Assembly (NCBI GenBank): GCA_944363505.1
Contig: CALVUD010000004.1
Coordinates: forward strand, 25,429 to 89,428
DNA length: 64,000 nucleotides
Direction: 5' to 3'
From: an uncultured Clostridia bacterium
GTDB lineage: Bacteria > Bacillota > Clostridia > Christensenellales > DTU072
Part shown: positions 35,635 through 44,460 of the stretch, piece after piece
Layout of the letters: each line of letters begins with the position of its first letter
Position numbering within the stretch: the stretch's first letter is position 1
Notes under the pieces: model-generated
Database searches by the model: none
The model's input: only the letters and a program-made list of their open reading frames with translations
Told to the model about the DNA's origin: nothing
Made by a program: the position numbers and the translations under genes

Positions 35635-36848
35635 TAAAAATTTACGACGAAGGCGTGACTTTTCCCAAAGGCTTTACCGCTTCGGGAGTACACGCGGGTA
35701 TCAGAAAGAACAAATCCAAGCGCGACCTCGCGCTGATAATGGCTTCGGAACGCGTGCCTGCAGCGGCGGTATATACTTTGAACACCGTCAAGGGCGCGCC
35801 GCTCATAGTCACCAAACGCCATCTGGCGGACGGCTACGCGCGCGCTATATTATGCAATTCGGGCAACGCGAACACTTGTAACGCGAACGGAGAGGAAATT
35901 GCCGAGGCGACCTCCGCTATGCTTGCCGCGGCTTCGGGTATCGACGCCGACGACGTGATAGTGGCGTCTACGGGCGTTATTGGGCAAAAGCTGTCGCCGG
36001 AGCCTTTCGAAAAGGCCATGCCCGAACTGGTTGCCCGTCTCAGCGTGGCGGGCGGCAAAGACGCCGCTGAAGCGATCATGACGACGGATACGACTCTGAA
36101 ACAGGCGGCTGCGGAAGCGGTCATCGGCGGAAAAGTCGTCAGAATCGGCGGTATCGCCAAAGGTTCGGGTATGATAAATCCGAATATGGCGACGATGCTG
36201 GTATTCGTTACCACGGACGCCGCGATCTCTCCCGAAACGCTTCAAAAAGCCGTTTCCAGGAACGTCAGGGATTCTTTTAACATGATCACCGTGGACGGGG
36301 ATACTTCCACGAACGATATGTTCGCCGTTATGGCTTCCGGTAAAGCCGGGAACGAGGAAATTTTAGACAGAACGGCGGAATTCGAAAAGTTCTGTCAACT
36401 GCTTTCCGCTGTCAGCGTAACACTTTGCAAAAAGATCGCTGCGGACGGAGAAGGCGCGACAAAGTTACTCGAATGTCGCGTTTCGGGAGCCGCAACAAAG
36501 GAACTTGCGCGCAAGGCGGCTAAATCCGTCGTCGGCAGCGCGCTGGTCAAAGCCGCAATGTTCGGCTCCGACGCCAACTGGGGCAGGGTGCTTTCCGCTC
36601 TAGGATATTCCGATACCGCCCTTGACGCGGGCAAAGCCGACGTCGCGTTTTCATCGGCGGCCGGACGTATAGAAGTTTGCCTGGGAGGCTCGGGCATAGA
36701 TTTTTCGGAGGAAAAAGCCAAAGCCGTTTTGTCCGAAAAAGAAATAACGATCGAGGTCGATCTCGGATGCGGCGTTTTCGACGCCGTGGCATGGGGGTGC
36801 GATCTTACTTACGATTACGTCAAAATAAACGGCGACTACCGCACCTGA
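35631..36848 (+). CDS. argJ: Bifunctional ornithine/glutamate N-acetyltransferase
   Basis: 405 residues from the ATG overlapping the argC stop (ATGA); the longer frame from 35574 lies in argC and is rejected. NPNMATMLVFVTTDA contains the autocleavage site Ala187/Thr188, where Thr188 becomes the nucleophile of the beta chain. CNSGNANTCNANGEE near 83-97 and DGDTSTNDM near 222 are family motifs. It transfers acetyl from N-acetylornithine to glutamate, closing the acetyl cycle; whether it also uses acetyl-CoA cannot be told. Confidence 0.95.
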   Translation: MIKIYDEGVTFPKGFTASGVHAGIRKNKSKRDLALIMASERVPAAAVYTLNTVKGAPLIVTKRHLADGYARAILCNSGNANTCNANGEEIAEATSAMLAAASGIDADDVIVASTGVIGQKLSPEPFEKAMPELVARLSVAGGKDAAEAIMTTDTTLKQAAAEAVIGGKVVRIGGIAKGSGMINPNMATMLVFVTTDAAISPETLQKAVSRNVRDSFNMITVDGDTSTNDMFAVMASGKAGNEEILDRTAEFEKFCQLLSAVSVTLCKKIAADGEGATKLLECRVSGAATKELARKAAKSVVGSALVKAAMFGSDANWGRVLSALGYSDTALDAGKADVAFSSAAGRIEVCLGGSGIDFSEEKAKAVLSEKEITIEVDLGCGVFDAVAWGCDLTYDYVKINGDYRT

Positions 36849-36872
36849 AATTTACCGAACAACGGAGGATAT

Positions 36873-37724
36873 ATGAAGATCACGAATAACGACAAAGCCG
36901 AAATTCTGCTCGAGGCGTTGCCTTACATCCGTAAATACGCCGGCGAAACCGTAGTCATAAAATACGGCGGCAGCGCCATGACGGACGAAACGCTCAAAAA
37001 GAGCGTCGTCAAAGACATTATTCTGTTACAGCAAATAGGCGTGAAGACCGTTCTCGTTCACGGCGGAGGTCCCGAGATCAGCGAGGCGCTGAAAAGGATG
37101 GGCGTGTGCACGAAATTCGTCAACGGACTTCGCGTTACCGACGCCGAAAGCATGAACGTGGTACAAATGGTGCTCGCGGGCAAGATCAACAAGGACCTTG
37201 TTGCGCTGATAGGCAGCGCGGGCGCGAAAGCGATAGGGCTCAGCGGCGTGGACGGCAACATGATCCTTGCCGAACCCTTGAGCGAGGAGATGGGTTTTGT
37301 CGGCGACGTCAAAAACGTGGATACCAAACCCGTTACCGACGCTCTGGACGCGGGCTACATTCCCGTGATTGCGCCTATAGGCGTGGACGCGGACGGGCAG
37401 GTCTACAACATAAACGCGGATACCGCCGCCGCGAGGATAGCGGGGGCGCTGAAAGCGCGGTCTTTTATCAACATGACCGACGAACCGGGAATTTTGCAGG
37501 ATCCCGCGGACGTTTCCACGCTGATACGCGAAGTCAGCGCCAGCGAAGCGGGGCAGCTGATCTCCGAAGGCGTGGTTTCCGGAGGAATGCTTCCGAAAGT
37601 GCGTTGTTGCATAGAAGCGATACGCCGCGGAGTCAACAAAGTGTTCATTATCGACGGCAGAGAGCCTCATTCCCTGCTTATCGAAATTTTGTCCGACGAA
37701 GGCATCGGCACTATGTTCTATTGA
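36873..37724 (+). CDS. argB: Acetylglutamate kinase
   Basis: 283 residues. VVIKYGGSAM near 26-35 (nucleotide/phosphate binding), VLVHGGGPEISEALKRMG near 61-78 and NINADTAAARIAGALKA near 178-194 are signature segments. Phosphorylates N-acetylglutamate. The N-terminal helix (about 1-20) before the first strand is of the sort seen in arginine-inhibited hexameric enzymes, so feedback inhibition by arginine is plausible. Confidence 0.96.
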   Translation: MKITNNDKAEILLEALPYIRKYAGETVVIKYGGSAMTDETLKKSVVKDIILLQQIGVKTVLVHGGGPEISEALKRMGVCTKFVNGLRVTDAESMNVVQMVLAGKINKDLVALIGSAGAKAIGLSGVDGNMILAEPLSEEMGFVGDVKNVDTKPVTDALDAGYIPVIAPIGVDADGQVYNINADTAAARIAGALKARSFINMTDEPGILQDPADVSTLIREVSASEAGQLISEGVVSGGMLPKVRCCIEAIRRGVNKVFIIDGREPHSLLIEILSDEGIGTMFY

Positions 37725-37732
37725 GGTGACGG

Positions 37733-38635
37733 ATGAAACATTTGCTTAAGTTACAGGATCTTTCGGCAAAGGAGATAACGGATATACTTAACCTTGCCGA
37801 TCAGTTGAAATTCGAGAGAAAACACGGCATCGACCATCCGCGCCTGAAGGGCAAGACTCTGGGAATGATATTTACCAAAGCCTCCACCAGAACGCGCGTT
37901 TCCTTTGAGGTCGGAATGTATCAGCTGGGCGGAAACGCGCTGTTTCTCAGCGGTTCCGAAATGCAGATAGGCAGAGGCGAACCCGCCGAGGACACGGCGA
38001 GAGTGCTTTCCAAATATCTGGACGGGATAATGATCAGGACTTTCGACCAAGCCGAGGTCGAAAAGCTGGCGGCGTTCGGCACGATACCCGTCATAAACGG
38101 CTTGACGGATTATTGTCATCCCTGTCAGGTGCTGGCGGATCTGATGACGATACGCGAGTTCCTCGGTTCTTTCCGCGACAAGAAAGTGTGTTTCGTCGGC
38201 GACGGCAACAACATGGCGAATTCGCTGATAGTCGGTTGTATCAAGATGGGCATGGATATCGCTATAGCCTGTCCGAAAGGCTATGAACCGGATGCCGAAC
38301 TCGTCAAATGGGGATACGAACAGGGCAAATTGACGATGACGGAGGATCTAAAAGCGGCAGCCGAAAACGCAGACGTCATGTATACGGACGTATGGGCGAG
38401 CATGGGTCAGGAAGGCGAGGCTCAGATAAGGCGCGCCAAGTTCGAAAAATTCACCATCGACCGAGATCTTATGTCTGTCGCCAAGAAGAATGCGATCGTT
38501 TTGCACTGTCTGCCAGCGCACCGCGGCGAGGAGATCTCCGCCGAAGTTCTGGAGGCGCACGCAAAGGAAATATTCGAACAGGCGGAAAACCGTCTGCACG
38601 CTCAAAAGGCCGTCATGGTCAGGCTGATGGAGTGA
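37733..38635 (+). CDS. argF: Ornithine carbamoyltransferase
   Basis: 300 residues. FTKASTRTRVSFEVGMYQLG near 48-67 holds the carbamoyl-phosphate S-T-R-T loop, HPCQVLADL near 126 the second phosphate contact, and HCLPAHRGEE near 263 the ornithine Cys loop. It makes citrulline from ornithine and carbamoyl phosphate. Located between argB and carA, so substrate supply and use are transcribed together. A biosynthetic (argF) rather than catabolic role is inferred from the operon. Confidence 0.96.
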   Translation: MKHLLKLQDLSAKEITDILNLADQLKFERKHGIDHPRLKGKTLGMIFTKASTRTRVSFEVGMYQLGGNALFLSGSEMQIGRGEPAEDTARVLSKYLDGIMIRTFDQAEVEKLAAFGTIPVINGLTDYCHPCQVLADLMTIREFLGSFRDKKVCFVGDGNNMANSLIVGCIKMGMDIAIACPKGYEPDAELVKWGYEQGKLTMTEDLKAAAENADVMYTDVWASMGQEGEAQIRRAKFEKFTIDRDLMSVAKKNAIVLHCLPAHRGEEISAEVLEAHAKEIFEQAENRLHAQKAVMVRLME

Positions 38636-38663
38636 TCCGAGGAAAAAAGGAAAGGCATTTTCT

Positions 38664-39728
38664 ATGAAAAGATACATCGTACTTGCAAACGGAGAGGTAT
38701 TCGCGGGAGAGGCGTTCGGCGCCGAAGGCGAAAGCGTGGGAGAACTGGTATTCACCACGGCGATGGTGGGATACACCGAAACGGTCAGCGACCCTTCGTA
38801 TTACGGACAGATAATCATGCACACGTTCCCTCAGATAGGGAATTACGGCGTGATGTACGAGGACATGGAATCTCCGCGTCCCGTCGCCGCGGGTTACGTC
38901 GTCGGCGACTATTGCCGCAAGCCGTCCAACTTCAGAACGGATACCGACATAGATTCGTTTTTGAAACAGTACGGGATCTGCGGAGTATACGGCGTGGATA
39001 CGCGCGCGCTTACCAGAGCGATCCGCTCCGAGGGCGTCATGAACGCCGCGATCGTTTCCGATCCCGCTTCGGTCGACATGAAAAAGCTTAAAGCGTACAA
39101 GATCGCGGACGCCGTCAGGAACGTTACTTCTTCCTCCGAAGAAGTTTACGAGCCGGAGAAAGCCGAATATACCGTCGTATTGTACGATTACGGCGCGAAA
39201 AAGAACATCATCCGTTCGTTACTGAAGCATAACGCGAGGGTCATCAGCGTGCCCGCCACTACGCCCGTAAAGCGCGTAAAGGACATTGCTCCCGACGGCA
39301 TAATGCTGTCCAACGGCCCGGGCGACCCCGCCGAGAACCGTGAGGAGATAAAAATAATATCTTCGCTTCTGGGATACAAGCCGCTGTTCGGCATTTGTCT
39401 GGGGCATCAGCTTGCGGCGCTTGCGACGGGAGCGAAGACGGTCAAACTGAAGTACGGACACCGCGGCGCCAATCAGCCCGTGAAGGAATTGGTTTCGGGC
39501 AGGACTTTCATAACCAGTCAGAATCACGGCTATGCCGTGGATTCCGATTCCGTCAGGGAGGGTAAGCTGAGCTTCGTGAACGTCAACGACTTTACCTGCG
39601 AGGGAGTGGACTATCCCGACATAAACGCCATGACCGTCCAGTTCCATCCCGAGGCTTGCGCGGGTCCCAAGGACATGCGCGGGCTTTTCGACGTATTCAA
39701 CGAAATGATGAAAGGGGGTAAAAAATAA
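38664..39728 (+). CDS. carA: Carbamoyl-phosphate synthase small (glutaminase) subunit
   Basis: 354 residues, family length. Class I glutamine amidotransferase with nucleophile Cys245 in GICLGHQLA, and the C-terminal QFHPEA with the catalytic His and Glu; the N-terminal half has YGQIIMHTFPQIGNYG. It supplies ammonia to CarB. Stop codon overlaps the carB start by 1 nt (TAATG). Its position makes this an arginine-specific copy. Confidence 0.97.
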   Translation: MKRYIVLANGEVFAGEAFGAEGESVGELVFTTAMVGYTETVSDPSYYGQIIMHTFPQIGNYGVMYEDMESPRPVAAGYVVGDYCRKPSNFRTDTDIDSFLKQYGICGVYGVDTRALTRAIRSEGVMNAAIVSDPASVDMKKLKAYKIADAVRNVTSSSEEVYEPEKAEYTVVLYDYGAKKNIIRSLLKHNARVISVPATTPVKRVKDIAPDGIMLSNGPGDPAENREEIKIISSLLGYKPLFGICLGHQLAALATGAKTVKLKYGHRGANQPVKELVSGRTFITSQNHGYAVDSDSVREGKLSFVNVNDFTCEGVDYPDINAMTVQFHPEACAGPKDMRGLFDVFNEMMKGGKK

Positions 39729-42700
39729 TGCCTCTCGACAAATCCATTAAAAAAGTATTGGTAATAGGTTCCGGACCCATAGTGATAGGACAGGCTGCGG
39801 AGTTCGACTATGCGGGAACTCAGGCTTGCCGCGTTTTGAAAGCGGAAGGGATCAAAGTCGTGCTTTTAAACTCCAATCCCGCGACCATAATGACGGACGC
39901 GGCGCTTGCGGACGCGATATATACCGAGCCGCTGACGCTGGAAACCGTAAAAAGGATAATAATCAAGGAAAAGCCCGATTCCGTTCTCGGAACGCTGGGC
40001 GGACAGACGGGGCTGACGCTCTCGATGCAACTGGAAAAGGAAGGCTTCCTCGCAAAGCACGGCGTCAGGCTGATAGGTACGGGCGCCAGGGCGATATGCC
40101 TTGCGGAGGACAGAGAGCTGTTCAAGGAAACCATGCAGTCCATCGACATGCCCTGTATACCTTCGGACATCGCTTCGACGGTGGACGGAGCGCTGGAGGC
40201 GGCGGGTAAAATAGGGTATCCCGTCATCGTCAGACCCGCGTTCACTCTGGGCGGCAACGGCGGCGGCGTGGCGTATAACGATACCGAACTCAAAGAGGTC
40301 GCCGCGGGCGGTATAGAAGCTTCTCCGATCTCCCAGATCCTCGTCGAAAAATACATTTTCGGGTGGAAGGAAATCGAATTCGAAGCCATCCGCGACGGCA
40401 TAGGCAACTGTATCGCGGTGTGCAGCATGGAAAACGTCGATCCCGTGGGCGTGCATACGGGAGATTCGATAGTCGTCGCTCCCGCGCTGACGCTTTCCGA
40501 CCGGGAATACGAAATGCTTCGTTCCACGTCGATAGACATCATAAGCGCGCTGGGTATAGTGGGCGGATGCAACTGTCAGTACGCTCTGGACCCCGACTCC
40601 ATGCGTTTTGCGGTCATCGAGGTAAATCCCAGACTGTCGCGCTCTTCGGCGCTCGCCTCGAAAGCCACGGGATATCCGATCGCAAAGGTGGCAACCAGGA
40701 TCGCGCTCGGGTATAACCTCGACGAGATCAGGAACGAAGTTACGGGAAAGACCTCGGCGTGCTTCGAACCCGCGGTCGATTATATAGTGTGCAAGTTCCC
40801 CAAGTGGCCCTTCGACAAATTCGTTTACGCGGACCGCACTCTCGGCACCCAGATGAAAGCGACTGGCGAAGTCATGAGTATCGCGCCTTCTTTCGAAGCG
40901 GCGATAATGAAAGCCGTGCGCGGCGCGGAAATAGGTCTGGACACGCTGAACATGCCCGCGCTCGAGGGAACGGACGCAGAAAAATCGCTCTTCGTTACCG
41001 ACGACGTCCGCATGTTCAAAATCTTCAGGGCGTTGAAAGAAGGCGTGTCCGTCGATCGCGTCTACGAGATAACAAAGGTTGACAGATTCTTCCTGAACAA
41101 GCTGAAAAACCTTGCCGATTTCGAAGCCTCGATAGCGGATAAAGCGTTGACCTTAGAGCAATACTCCGCGGGAAAACGTATGGGATACACGGACAAGGCG
41201 TTGGAGCGTATTTCGGGGAATAAGGTTCCCGTTCATACGAATGCGGTATACAAAATGGTGGATACCTGCGCTGCGGAATTCGACGCGGAAACGCCGTACT
41301 TCTATTCGGTGTATTCCGACAACGACGAGGCAGAGGCGCATATCGACCGCAGTAAAAAGAGCGTCCTGGTACTCGGTTCGGGACCTATCAGGATAGGACA
41401 GGGAATAGAGTTCGACTATTCCAGCGTGCATTGCGCCTGGGCGATAAAAAGGCAGGGCTACGAAGTCAGCATCGTCAACAACAACCCCGAAACCGTATCT
41501 ACGGATTTTGACGTCGCGGACAGACTGTATTTCGAGCCGCTGACTCCCGAGGACGTCGATAACGTGATAGCCATAGAAAACCCCGTCGGCGTGGTCGTGG
41601 CGTTCGGCGGTCAAACGGCGATAAAGCTGACAAAGCACCTCGACGAAAAGGGCGTAAAGGTTTTGGGCACTTCCGCCGACGGCATAGACAAAGCCGAGGA
41701 CCGCGAAAGGTTCGACAAACTTTTGGAGGAAGTGGGCTTCAAACGCCCCAAGGGCTTCGGAGTAACAAACAAGACCGACGCCGTAACGGTGGCGGAAAGT
41801 CTCGGCTACCCCGTTCTCGTCAGACCTTCCTACGTCATCGGCGGTCAGAACATGACCATAGCTTATAACGAGGCGGACGTCGAGGAATATATGGACCTCA
41901 TTCTGAAAGGCGGTATCGATTCGCCGATACTCATCGACAAATATCTGATGGGCACGGAACTGGAGGTGGACGTCATAAGCGACGGCGAAGACGTGCTTTT
42001 GCCGGGAATAATGCAGCACGTCGAGCGCGCGGGAATACACTCGGGCGACTCGATAGCGGTATATCCTCCTTATAACATCGGCGACGTCATGCGCGAAAAG
42101 ATCGTCGACTGCTCGACGCGGCTTGCTTTGCTGCTCGGGACAAAAGGACTGGTCAATATCCAGTACGTCATATACGAAAACGAACTTTACGTCATCGAGG
42201 TAAACCCGAGGGCGTCGAGAACGATACCTTACCTCAGCAAGGTTACGGGCATACCCATGGTGGATATTGCCACTCACATTATGCTCGGGGGCAAACTGAA
42301 AGACGCGGGATACGGAACGGGACTCAGCAAGACCGTACCCTACGTTACCGCAAAGGTGCCGGTGTTCTCGTTCGAAAAGCTGAGGAACGTCAACTCCATT
42401 CTGGGACCCGAAATGAAATCGACGGGCGAAGTGCTGGGAGTGGGCAAAACGCTGGTGGAGGCTCTGTTCAAAGGGTTGACCGCGGCGGGTTTCAAAATCG
42501 ACCTCGACAAAGAAGAACGCGGCGTTTACATTTCAGTCCGCGACGTCGACAAGTACGACGCGCTGAAACTCGCCAAGAAATTCCTCGATCTCGGTATAAC
42601 CGTTTACGCCGACGGCAAGGCTGCGGAAGTGGTGCGCCAGCTGGGCAGCGACTGCGTGGAAGTGCGCGGCAACGACATTTATACGCTTCTGGAGAGCGGC

Positions 42701-43744
42701 AAGATCGATTATATCGTCAGTACCTGCCCCAACACGAAAAGCTATGTGGAAAGCTATATTAAGCTCAGGACGCGCGCCATACAGCTGGGTGTGGCGTGTA
42801 TGACCTCGCTGGACACGGCTAACGCGCTTGCGGACATACTCGCTTCGCGTTTTACCGAGAGCAACACCGAACTGGTCGACCTGAACGCGATGCGCAAGGA
42901 AAGGCTGAAGGTCAATTTCGTCAAGATGCAGTCGCTCGGTAACGACGGCGTATATATCGAAAACTTCTCCGGTTCTCTGAACTGTCCCGAAAGCCTCGCG
43001 ATACATTTTTCGGACCGCAACTTCGGTATAGGCTCCAACGGACTCGCCGTCATCGGAAAATCGGACGTCGCGGACGCCAGAATGGATATTTACAACAAGG
43101 ACGGCTCCGACGGCAAGATCTCCGGTACTTCGTTGATCTGCACGGGTAAGTTCCTGTACGATCACGGCTACACCGACAAAACGGAGCTGAGTATCGAAAC
43201 GGAGTCGGGAGTCAGAAAACTATCGCTGTACCTTTCCGACGGACAGGTTTCGGGCGTTACCGCGGACATGGGCGCGCCCGTGCTGAAACCTGAACTTATT
43301 CCCTGCACTCTGGACGGCGATTCGGTCGTCGGGCGCATGGTCAACATACGCGGCAAGGTTTACAGAGTTACGGCGCTGTCGCTCGGAAATCCGCACCTCG
43401 TTACATTCGTCGACAGAGTGGACGACGTCGATCTGAGGACGATCGGACCGCGTTTCGAATACGCTGCTTTCTTCCCCGAAAGGACCAACGTCGAATTCGT
43501 AAGGGTAGTTAACTCCACAACGCTCAAAATGCGCGTGTGGGAGAGAGGCAACGGAGAAACTCTCGCTTCGGGCACGGGCGCTTGCGCCGCTGTTGTCGCG
43601 GCGGTGCTTAACGGCTATGCCGAGAAGGGCGCTCCCGTAACCGTCAAGACCCGCGGCGGCGACGTCGTAGTCATTTTCGACGGCGAAAACGTTTCTCTCA
43701 CCTCGTCCGCGCACCTTGTTTTCGAGGGTGTGATCAGGTTGTAA
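39728..43744 (+). CDS. carB: Carbamoyl-phosphate synthase large subunit fused to a DapF-like domain lacking both catalytic cysteines
   Basis: 1338 residues against about 1060-1075 for CarB. Residues 1 to about 1055 are a complete CarB: N-half GSGPIVIGQAAEFDYAGTQA, C-half GSGPIRIGQGIEFDYSSVH, two ATP-grasp domains and a C-terminal MGS-type allosteric domain at about 935-1050. From about 1062 (VNFVKMQSLGNDGVYIE) to the end is a full-length diaminopimelate-epimerase-like domain of about 277 residues. Substrate-binding segments are kept (SLGND, YNKDGS, GNPHLVTFVD, ERGNGET, GTGACA). The first catalytic Cys (usually MCGNG) is Ser1132 (KISGTS), codon TCC; the second (usually ACGTG) is Ser1281 (ASGTG), codon TCG. 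Epimerase activity is therefore unlikely; a ligand-sensing role is possible. Last gene of the arginine operon. Confidence 0.93.
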   Translation: MPLDKSIKKVLVIGSGPIVIGQAAEFDYAGTQACRVLKAEGIKVVLLNSNPATIMTDAALADAIYTEPLTLETVKRIIIKEKPDSVLGTLGGQTGLTLSMQLEKEGFLAKHGVRLIGTGARAICLAEDRELFKETMQSIDMPCIPSDIASTVDGALEAAGKIGYPVIVRPAFTLGGNGGGVAYNDTELKEVAAGGIEASPISQILVEKYIFGWKEIEFEAIRDGIGNCIAVCSMENVDPVGVHTGDSIVVAPALTLSDREYEMLRSTSIDIISALGIVGGCNCQYALDPDSMRFAVIEVNPRLSRSSALASKATGYPIAKVATRIALGYNLDEIRNEVTGKTSACFEPAVDYIVCKFPKWPFDKFVYADRTLGTQMKATGEVMSIAPSFEAAIMKAVRGAEIGLDTLNMPALEGTDAEKSLFVTDDVRMFKIFRALKEGVSVDRVYEITKVDRFFLNKLKNLADFEASIADKALTLEQYSAGKRMGYTDKALERISGNKVPVHTNAVYKMVDTCAAEFDAETPYFYSVYSDNDEAEAHIDRSKKSVLVLGSGPIRIGQGIEFDYSSVHCAWAIKRQGYEVSIVNNNPETVSTDFDVADRLYFEPLTPEDVDNVIAIENPVGVVVAFGGQTAIKLTKHLDEKGVKVLGTSADGIDKAEDRERFDKLLEEVGFKRPKGFGVTNKTDAVTVAESLGYPVLVRPSYVIGGQNMTIAYNEADVEEYMDLILKGGIDSPILIDKYLMGTELEVDVISDGEDVLLPGIMQHVERAGIHSGDSIAVYPPYNIGDVMREKIVDCSTRLALLLGTKGLVNIQYVIYENELYVIEVNPRASRTIPYLSKVTGIPMVDIATHIMLGGKLKDAGYGTGLSKTVPYVTAKVPVFSFEKLRNVNSILGPEMKSTGEVLGVGKTLVEALFKGLTAAGFKIDLDKEERGVYISVRDVDKYDALKLAKKFLDLGITVYADGKAAEVVRQLGSDCVEVRGNDIYTLLESGKIDYIVSTCPNTKSYVESYIKLRTRAIQLGVACMTSLDTANALADILASRFTESNTELVDLNAMRKERLKVNFVKMQSLGNDGVYIENFSGSLNCPESLAIHFSDRNFGIGSNGLAVIGKSDVADARMDIYNKDGSDGKISGTSLICTGKFLYDHGYTDKTELSIETESGVRKLSLYLSDGQVSGVTADMGAPVLKPELIPCTLDGDSVVGRMVNIRGKVYRVTALSLGNPHLVTFVDRVDDVDLRTIGPRFEYAAFFPERTNVEFVRVVNSTTLKMRVWERGNGETLASGTGACAAVVAAVLNGYAEKGAPVTVKTRGGDVVVIFDGENVSLTSSAHLVFEGVIRL

Positions 43745-43746
43745 AT

Positions 43747-44241
43747 TCACGCCGAGACCGAGCCGTAAACACACGCCGCGACTATCAGCGCGGTAAAAAT
43801 CGGTAATATAATTTCGGCGTTTCGGTCGCTGATTTTGGTGATAGGGTAACCCAAAGCTGCGCCTGCGGCAAAAGCCGCGGCGCAGTTTATTATGTGAACG
43901 GGCAATATCTGTTTAACGCCCAGAATACCGTTAACGAAATAGTCGAACGCCACTACGCTCATCGCGGCGACGGCGGCGCCCACCGTGCCTGCAAGCGCGT
44001 AAGATACGGTATCGACGCGCGAATATTTAAAAACATATCCGACCAGCCACAATATCAGAAAAGGATAGAACACGATTTTCAGATGTTCCCATACCGATTC
44101 GTTCACGGGTGCGAAAGCGCCGAAGAAAGGGCACGGAACGAGGTCGTACAAAAAATGCCACGCCGACGCGAGCAACACTCCCGACAGCGGAATAAACATC
44201 AGATACAGGTTTCTTTTTTTCGCGTCCGTCATATTTTTCAT
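43747..44241 (-). CDS. Small integral membrane protein, DUF6512-like
   Basis: 164 residues from the ATG at 44241 (MKNMTDAKKRN); ATG 44232 and 44262 are alternatives. Five or so hydrophobic helices. The segment SAWHFLYDLVPCPFFGAFAPVNESVWEH near 32-59 resembles small clostridial membrane proteins annotated as DUF6512, whose function is unknown. Its stop codon lies 3 nt from the carB stop codon, in convergent orientation. No ribosome site is visible before any of the three ATGs; a possible -10 box lies 5 nt upstream of 44241. Confidence 0.65.
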   Translation of the reverse strand: MKNMTDAKKRNLYLMFIPLSGVLLASAWHFLYDLVPCPFFGAFAPVNESVWEHLKIVFYPFLILWLVGYVFKYSRVDTVSYALAGTVGAAVAAMSVVAFDYFVNGILGVKQILPVHIINCAAAFAAGAALGYPITKISDRNAEIILPIFTALIVAACVYGSVSA

Positions 44242-44246
44242 GCCGC

Positions 44247-44276
44247 AATATATTATGTGCATATCGGTCGGATTAA
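44247..44276 (-). promoter_or_regulatory. Weak candidate promoter of the DUF6512-like gene
   Basis: Minus-strand TTAATC (44276-44271), 18-nt spacer, TATATT (44252-44247), 5 nt before the ATG at 44241. If real it would give a near-leaderless mRNA. Confidence 0.3.
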
Positions 44277-44372
44277 CACTTTTGAGGTTTTTGCGGGGTT
44301 GGATTTTACTCTCGAAAACGTCAGTCCGAAATGTGAAATTTTACTGAAATTTTATTTTGATCGGCGTATCTG

Positions 44373-44401
44373 TTGACATAAAAAAATAAATTAACTATAA
44401 T
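44373..44401 (+). promoter_or_regulatory. Consensus promoter of the ABC exporter operon
   Basis: Perfect TTGACA (44373-44378), 17-nt spacer, perfect TATAAT (44396-44401). Leader of about 53 nt to the ATG at 44461. Confidence 0.85.
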
Positions 44402-44460
44402 TCATTTACTCTTAAGTTTATAGCGCGCCCGCTTTATTTCAGGCGCGTGGTAGGAGAGAT

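Noticed and set aside
41153..42277. 374-codon open frame on the minus strand inside carB
   Set aside because: It is antisense to a well-conserved CarB frame, has no family motif and an unusual composition rich in His, Arg, Tyr and Val; a shadow of the real gene. The same applies to long antisense frames at 22272-23318, 25273-26514 and 52464-53603.
42890..42930. CarB-DapF join as a simple frameshift or missed stop codon
   Set aside because: The frame is continuous from 39728 to 43744, with a linker of normal composition and no ribosome site or start-like context just before the DapF-like part; an assembly join cannot be excluded but nothing in the sequence suggests it.
43121..43570. Selenocysteine or other recoding at the missing DapF cysteines
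   Set aside because: The codons are TCC and TCG, ordinary serine codons; no in-frame TGA is present.
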